Source: JACMJP01 sp046160675
GTDB lineage: Bacteria; Bacteroidota; Bacteroidia; Chitinophagales; BACL12
Assembly: GCA_046160675.1 (NCBI GenBank)
Contig: JBJXHH010000151.1
Coordinates: forward strand, 1 to 9,962
DNA: 9,962 nt
Reading direction: 5' to 3'
Part shown: piece by piece, positions 6,475-9,962 of the stretch
Layout of the letters: every line of letters begins with the position of its first letter
How positions within the stretch are numbered: the first letter of the stretch is position 1
Notes under the pieces: generated by a model
What the model saw: the letters and a program-made list of their open reading frames with translations, nothing else
What the model was told of the DNA's origin: nothing
Databases searched by the model: none
Made by a program: the position numbers and the translations under genes

Positions 6475-7452
6475 TTACAAACTCTCTTCAATCAGCCTGC
6501 CGAAAAATTCAGGAAGGCTTAAACCACTGGCAATTGCCATCTTCGGTACAATACTAGCTTCGCTTATACCTGGCACTGTATTTACTTCAAGGAAAAAGGG
6601 GATTTCACCCACTAGGATATAGTCTATTCGCACACAACCTTTACAGCCAAGGTATGCGTAAATTTTTGAAGAGGTTTCCTTTACATTTTTTGTTGCCTGG
6701 TTCGGAATTCGGGCTGGAATGATCTCATCGCTTTCACCAGCAATGTATTTTGCGGTGTAATCAAAAAAATCATGTTTACCGGAAACTATTTCACAAACAG
6801 GCATCACAAGAGTTTCGCCTTTATGTTGATATACACCACAGGTTACCTCTGTACCTGTAATACCTTCTTCTACCAATACTTCAGTGTCATATTGAAATGC
6901 ATCTTCTATCGCTTTTTTTAATCCCTCATACCCTTTCATTTTTGTAACTCCATAGCTTGAACCATTATTATTGGGTTTTACAAAAAGCGGCAGCTGAAAA
7001 TTATTCTCAATGAATTGAACAATTCCATCAATATCATCGGTTTTCTTTACCAATTTACCCTCGGCCTGCTGAACACCAATTTCCCTGAGAAGTGATTTAC
7101 AAAAATTTTTATTAAAAGTAAGCGACGCAGCTATTACACCACAGCAGGTATAAGGCACTTTTTTCATGTCCAGATAGCCCTGCAACTTTCCATCTTCGCC
7201 GGGTGAGCCATGTATAGCAATGAACGCTACATCAAACTGAATTTTTTCATTATTTATTACAAAACTAAAATCATCAAGATTAACCGGCACATTAAACGTT
7301 TCCACCATCCACCGGTCTTCGTTCACCACTACTTTATAAGGGTTGTATTTTGACAAATCCATATTGCGCATTACTACTTCGCCACTCCCAAGAGAAATAT
7401 CTCTTTCTGCGGTGTAACCGCCGCACAATATGGCAACAATCTTTTTTTGCAT
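6475..7452 (-). CDS. ddl: D-alanine--D-alanine ligase
   Basis: A 325-residue ATP-grasp enzyme that joins two D-alanines for peptidoglycan precursors in the cytoplasm. The N-terminal motif AERDISLGSG (15-24) carries Glu16, equivalent to Glu15 of E. coli DdlB. GSSYGV (164-169) holds the Ser of the substrate triad. FDYTAKY (230-236) gives Lys235 and Tyr236, matching DdlB Lys215 and Tyr216; Tyr here indicates D-Ala rather than the D-lactate specificity of VanA types. EVNTVPGISEAS (289-300) supplies the metal-binding Glu289 and Asn291 and the equivalent of Ser281. The frame opens six codons earlier at 7470, but the ATG at 7452 puts the first strand (KKIVAILCGG) at the N-terminus as in homologues. 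It is the first gene of the six-gene minus-strand run. Confidence 0.95.
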   Translation of the reverse strand: MQKKIVAILCGGYTAERDISLGSGEVVMRNMDLSKYNPYKVVVNEDRWMVETFNVPVNLDDFSFVINNEKIQFDVAFIAIHGSPGEDGKLQGYLDMKKVPYTCCGVIAASLTFNKNFCKSLLREIGVQQAEGKLVKKTDDIDGIVQFIENNFQLPLFVKPNNNGSSYGVTKMKGYEGLKKAIEDAFQYDTEVLVEEGITGTEVTCGVYQHKGETLVMPVCEIVSGKHDFFDYTAKYIAGESDEIIPARIPNQATKNVKETSSKIYAYLGCKGCVRIDYILVGEIPFFLEVNTVPGISEASIVPKMAIASGLSLPEFFGRLIEESL

Positions 7453-7555
7453 TGGGAAAATTTGAAGCAAAATAACGGAAAACCTGAGTGAGGTATTATA
7501 CCCGTTGTAAACAGGAAACTGTGAACGTTTTCATTTTTGATACTACCCCTACCAC

Positions 7556-7588
7556 AAATAAAACGCCCCCCGAAAAACCAGGAGGCGT
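7556..7588 (-). terminator. Intrinsic terminator after the ferredoxin gene
   Basis: On the minus strand ACGCCTCC (7588-7581) pairs with GGGGGCGT (7570-7563) to form an 8-base-pair GC-rich stem with one G-U pair, closed by a T-rich loop and followed by TTTATTT (7562-7556). It lies 29 bases beyond the ferredoxin stop and 104 bases before the ddl start, so it separates these two same-strand units. On the plus strand there is no T tract, so it should act in one direction only. Confidence 0.85.
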
Positions 7589-7616
7589 AAGTAATATTGG
7601 ATGTTGTGTGATAGAA

Positions 7617-7964
7617 TTAAAGATGCATTTTAGCCTTTTTTGCCAGTAGCTGATCCTCTGTTTCCACATGCTCAGGATCCGGAAGGCAACAATCAACCGG
7701 GCATACAGCGGCACATTGCGGCTCTTCATGAAAACCCTTGCACTCAGTACATTTATCAGGAACGATGTAATAAACATCATCTGATATTGGAGCGTTTTTC
7801 TGATCAGCGTCCATTGTATCACCGTTCAGCATAGTAATAGAACCCTTTACAGTTGTTCCATCGGCAAAGGCCCATTCAACTCCACCTTCATAAATTGCAT
7901 TGTTTGGACATTCAGGTTCACAGGCTCCGCAGTTGATACAGTCAGAAGTAATATGTATTGCCAT
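7617..7964 (-). CDS. 2[4Fe-4S] ferredoxin, Allochromatium (Alvin)-like type
   Basis: A 115-residue cytoplasmic electron carrier. The first cluster motif is C-x2-C-x2-C-x3-CP (Cys9, 12, 15, 19). The second is C-x2-C-x8-C-x3-CP (Cys72, 75, 84, 88), the longer spacing characteristic of Allochromatium vinosum-type ferredoxins, which have very low potential clusters. PVDCC (89-93) follows. An acidic stretch of about 50 residues separates the two motifs, longer than in the clostridial type. A Bacteroidota promoter lies just upstream and a strong terminator downstream, so it is probably a single-gene transcript. It faces the acyl-CoA reductase gene across an 85-base shared upstream region. Its redox partner cannot be told from sequence. 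A purine-rich GAGAGA about 8 bases before the ATG may help ribosome binding. Confidence 0.93.
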   Translation of the reverse strand: MAIHITSDCINCGACEPECPNNAIYEGGVEWAFADGTTVKGSITMLNGDTMDADQKNAPISDDVYYIVPDKCTECKGFHEEPQCAAVCPVDCCLPDPEHVETEDQLLAKKAKMHL

Positions 7965-7987
7965 AATTTTGTCTCTCTTTAGTGGCG

Positions 7988-7995
7988 CAAATATA
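7988..7995 (-). promoter_or_regulatory. Putative -7 box of the ferredoxin promoter
   Basis: TATATTTG on the minus strand is an exact TAnnTTTG box, identical in eight bases to the one before kup. The -33 region is poor: only TTTTA about 20 bases upstream and no TTG. Transcription would start near 7980, giving a leader of about 16 bases. Confidence 0.55.
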
Positions 7996-8049
7996 GATGT
8001 GCCTTAGGTGATATTTAAAATGAGTAGGAAAAATACATAAAAATTTAGA

Positions 8050-9051
8050 ATGAATCTAAACTCCAACATTGAAACGCTAGTCGCTTTTGGAAAAGAGTTA
8101 AAAAAAGGAAGTAGTGTTTTACAAGAATTACTGCACAAAACAGAAATTGAGAACGGCTGGTTTACTCAAAAAAATATGCAGCTTTCCATCGATGTATTCT
8201 GTGAAAATTACTTTCATGAAGAAAAATTAAGCAGGTGGCTATCAAAATATGATATACATGAAAATTCAAATAAAACTGTGGGGCTGATACTTGCAGGGAA
8301 CATTCCTTTTGTTGGGATGCATGACTTGCTGTGTGTATTAATGAGTGGAAATAATGCAAAGGTGAAACTTTCTTCAAAAGACAAGTACTTTTTTCCTTAC
8401 ATGATGGAAAGATTAGAAAAACTTAACAAGGATTATGCAAACAAAGTTGAGTTTGTAGAAAAACTTGAAAAGTTTGATGCAGTGATAGCAACAGGTAGTA
8501 ATAACTCAGCAAGGTATTTTAATTATTACTTTGGAAAATATCCTCATATCATCAGAAAGAACAGAACTTCTACCGCCATTCTTTCAGGAAATGAAACAGA
8601 TGAACAACTTCATGGGCTTGGGAAAGATGTGTTTTGGTACTATGGTCTGGGTTGCAGAAATGTGAGTAAAATTTATGTGCCCGAAGCTTTTGATCTCCAG
8701 AGGTTATTCAAAGTTTGGGAAGATTACAGAGATGTAATTGACAACAACAAATACAAGAATAACTTTGATTACAACAGGGCAATTCTTCTTTTAAATCAAA
8801 CTCCGCATCTTACCAATGATTTTTTTATGTTGGTGGAGTCAGATAAAATTTTCAGTCCTTTGTCTTTGTTGTATTATGAATTTTATTCCTCAAAAAGTGA
8901 GCTGGAAGAAAAAATAAATGCGATACATGATGACTTGCAATGTGTTGTCGCCTCAACAGAAGGCAATACCCCGTTTGGGAAAACGCAGTTTCCGGAGTTA
9001 ACAGATTATGCGGATCATGTTGATACCATGGAGTTCTTACAGAAGTTATAA
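8050..9051 (+). CDS. LuxC-family acyl-CoA reductase (short Bacteroidota type)
   Basis: A 333-residue member of the acyl-CoA reductase family, which reduces acyl-CoA or acyl-enzyme to a fatty aldehyde with NADPH. The nucleotide-binding region is LAGNIPFVGMHD (81-92). ATGSNNSARYF (147-157) and RKNRTSTAILSG (169-180) are conserved family blocks, and GLGCRNVSKIYVP (199-211) holds the presumed catalytic Cys202 that carries the acyl group. It is clearly shorter than bioluminescence LuxC (about 480 residues), and no luxAB, luxD or luxE is present, so light production is not suggested. The aldehyde could serve lipid or wax-type metabolism; this is inference. The ATG at 8050 is preceded by an A-rich leader with no Shine-Dalgarno. 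I see no convincing promoter box on this strand. Confidence 0.85.
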   Translation: MNLNSNIETLVAFGKELKKGSSVLQELLHKTEIENGWFTQKNMQLSIDVFCENYFHEEKLSRWLSKYDIHENSNKTVGLILAGNIPFVGMHDLLCVLMSGNNAKVKLSSKDKYFFPYMMERLEKLNKDYANKVEFVEKLEKFDAVIATGSNNSARYFNYYFGKYPHIIRKNRTSTAILSGNETDEQLHGLGKDVFWYYGLGCRNVSKIYVPEAFDLQRLFKVWEDYRDVIDNNKYKNNFDYNRAILLLNQTPHLTNDFFMLVESDKIFSPLSLLYYEFYSSKSELEEKINAIHDDLQCVVASTEGNTPFGKTQFPELTDYADHVDTMEFLQKL

Positions 9052-9130
9052 CTGCAGGAAAAATTGCAACTGCTTGTTTTATTCAAAAGTTTCTCTGGGG
9101 CATTGAATGATTCACATAACACACAATGAA

Positions 9131-9820
9131 TTACTTATATTCATCCTTCACCAGCTCAGGAAATAAGTATTCAAACTTGTCAACTTTTTTCTTTACTACA
9201 TACACACAATAACTCTGATCAGGGTTTTTAGCAAAATAATCCTGGTGATAATCTTCAGCTGGCCAAAATGTCTCCAAGGGTGATACTTCCGTTACAACGG
9301 GATCACTGTAATACCCCTCAGCATTTAATTTCTGAATATAATTTTCTACTATCTTTTTTTCTTCCTCGTTGGAGTAAAAAATAGCAGAACGATATTGTAT
9401 GCCTTCATCATTCCCCTGCCGATTTAAAGTAGTCGGGTCATGCGTTTTCATATGCACATTCAATAATGTTTCATAATTGCACTCTTTCGGGTCATACACT
9501 ATTTGAATTGCTTCCGCATGCCCTGTAGTATCTGTTATCACAGCCTGGTACGTTGGATTCTTCATGCTCCCTCCGGTATATCCGCTGACAACACTTTTCA
9601 CACCCTTTACTTCTTCAAAAACGGCTTCTGTACACCAGAAACATCCGCCGGCAAATATTGCCTTTGCCCAGCCATTTTGCTGAATTTCAGCATCAGTATA
9701 AGTTTTTTTCATATCTGTTTTTTCGGTTGTTAATTTATCTCCACTTGTTTTTGCTGCACAGCTTGAAACAAATATTCCAAGAGCAGCTATCATAGGTAAT
9801 AAAGAGAATTTGAATTGCAT
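9131..9820 (-). CDS. msrA: Peptide-methionine (S)-S-oxide reductase MsrA, predicted lipoprotein
   Basis: A 229-residue protein from the ATG at 9820. It reduces methionine-S-sulfoxide in oxidised proteins. Residues 1-20 are a lipoprotein signal with the lipobox VSSC (Cys21), so the enzyme should be attached to the envelope. The MsrA domain begins near residue 53: GGCFWC (58-63) contains catalytic Cys60; GHAE gives Glu103, HDPT gives Asp128, and QYRSAIF gives Tyr143, the usual active-site set. Cys205 in DQSYCVY is placed to resolve the disulfide. In-frame starts at 9853 (ATG) and 9871 (GTG) would add 11 or 17 residues before the signal; I prefer 9820 because the signal then begins MQFKFSLL, but 9853 is possible. 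No msrB is adjacent or fused. It is convergent with the acyl-CoA reductase gene. Confidence 0.93.
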   Translation of the reverse strand: MQFKFSLLPMIAALGIFVSSCAAKTSGDKLTTEKTDMKKTYTDAEIQQNGWAKAIFAGGCFWCTEAVFEEVKGVKSVVSGYTGGSMKNPTYQAVITDTTGHAEAIQIVYDPKECNYETLLNVHMKTHDPTTLNRQGNDEGIQYRSAIFYSNEEEKKIVENYIQKLNAEGYYSDPVVTEVSPLETFWPAEDYHQDYFAKNPDQSYCVYVVKKKVDKFEYLFPELVKDEYK

Positions 9821-9842
9821 TGATTGAGATTTTAGATGATAT

Positions 9843-9920
9843 ACGTTGCGCATAACCTCATGCGTTTTCACAAAGTTCGGGTCTTAACAGTATTTAGCAA
9901 ATTTTCTTTTTGTGCAACGT
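9843..9920 (+). repeat. 10-base inverted repeat flanking the msrA promoter region
   Basis: ACGTTGCGCA (9843-9852) and TGTGCAACGT (9911-9920) are inverted copies that match at 9 of 10 positions, the other being a G-T pair, separated by 58 bases. The arms enclose the predicted msrA promoter. It could be an operator pair, a remnant of a mobile repeat, or chance. Confidence 0.35.
9871..9900 (-). promoter_or_regulatory. Tentative msrA promoter
   Basis: On the minus strand TTG (9900-9898), 19 bases, then GAACTTTG (9878-9871), which has one mismatch to TAnnTTTG. Start would be near 9863, downstream of the GTG candidate at 9871 and upstream of the ATGs at 9853 and 9820. Confidence 0.35.
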
Positions 9921-9962
9921 TGATAAGACATAAATCGTTTTCAAAAGAATTCATGCAAATTT

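Noticed and set aside
7495..7500. TATAAT on the minus strand 43 bases before the ddl ATG, resembling an E. coli -10 box
   Set aside because: Bacteroidota primary sigma factor uses TAnnTTTG; no properly spaced -35 partner is visible. The nearby TATTTTG is one base short of the consensus, so I call no ddl promoter.
7496..7822. 108-codon open frame on the minus strand overlapping the ferredoxin gene
   Set aside because: It is in another frame of the ferredoxin coding region, crosses its terminator, and shows no recognisable motif.
7982..8049. Plus-strand promoter for the acyl-CoA reductase gene
   Set aside because: No TAnnTTTG box is present on this strand in the 85-base divergent region; only loosely similar A/T-rich stretches.
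9053..9090. Possible terminator GCAG...CTGC followed by TTGTTTTATT after the acyl-CoA reductase gene
   Set aside because: The stem is only 4 base pairs with a 12-base loop; too weak to call, though a terminator is expected between these convergent genes.
9881..9929. Integron attC-like arrangement (GTCTTAAC ... GTTGATAAGAC)
   Set aside because: The right-hand element does not fit the GTTRRRY core and there is no cassette array or integrase.

Overview
The window looks like chromosomal DNA of a member of the Bacteroidota, probably a Flavobacteriales- or Sphingobacteriales-like lineage; I cannot name the genus. The evidence is a type IX secretion (T9SS) C-terminal sorting domain, Bacteroidota-type promoter boxes (TAnnTTTG), weak or absent Shine-Dalgarno sequences, an A+T-rich composition, and housekeeping proteins of Bacteroidota flavour. 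I see no transposase, integrase, CRISPR array, tRNA or rRNA. This is largely a core-genome window, and no gene-free stretch exceeds 300 bases.

Layout from left to right. (1) Minus strand: the N-terminal 68 codons of a Kup-type potassium transporter run off the left edge. Upstream of it lie two adjacent, evidently paralogous exported or membrane-anchored thioredoxin-fold proteins (WCGPCK and WCGWCK), with a promoter just upstream of the first. (2) Plus strand: ubiX, flavin prenyltransferase, divergent from the thioredoxin pair and convergent with the next block. (3) Minus strand, 7452 down to 2180: six tightly packed genes that look like one operon. They are ddl (D-Ala-D-Ala ligase), a membrane-anchored three-PASTA protein without a kinase domain, a T9SS cargo protein, a single-domain rhodanese, a DCC-family (DUF393) thiol-disulfide protein, and a small outer-membrane beta-barrel protein (DUF481-like). 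(4) A two-cluster ferredoxin on the minus strand, with its own promoter and a clear intrinsic terminator, divergent from a LuxC-family acyl-CoA reductase on the plus strand. (5) A predicted lipoprotein MsrA on the minus strand at the right end.

How the genes may work together. Ddl supplies D-Ala-D-Ala for peptidoglycan, and the PASTA protein may sense or bind peptidoglycan. The T9SS and barrel proteins add cell-surface products to the same transcript. The two thioredoxins, DCC protein, rhodanese, MsrA and ferredoxin make the window rich in thiol and redox functions, mostly envelope-facing, but they sit in separate transcription units and need not form one pathway. UbiX makes prenylated FMN for UbiD-type decarboxylases; no ubiD is visible here.

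I did not find a clear new system. The points most worth a second look are the mixed ddl-PASTA-T9SS-rhodanese-DCC-DUF481 operon, the ferredoxin/acyl-CoA reductase divergent pair, the Asp in place of a conserved catalytic Glu in UbiX, and the adjacent thioredoxin paralogues with different active sites.
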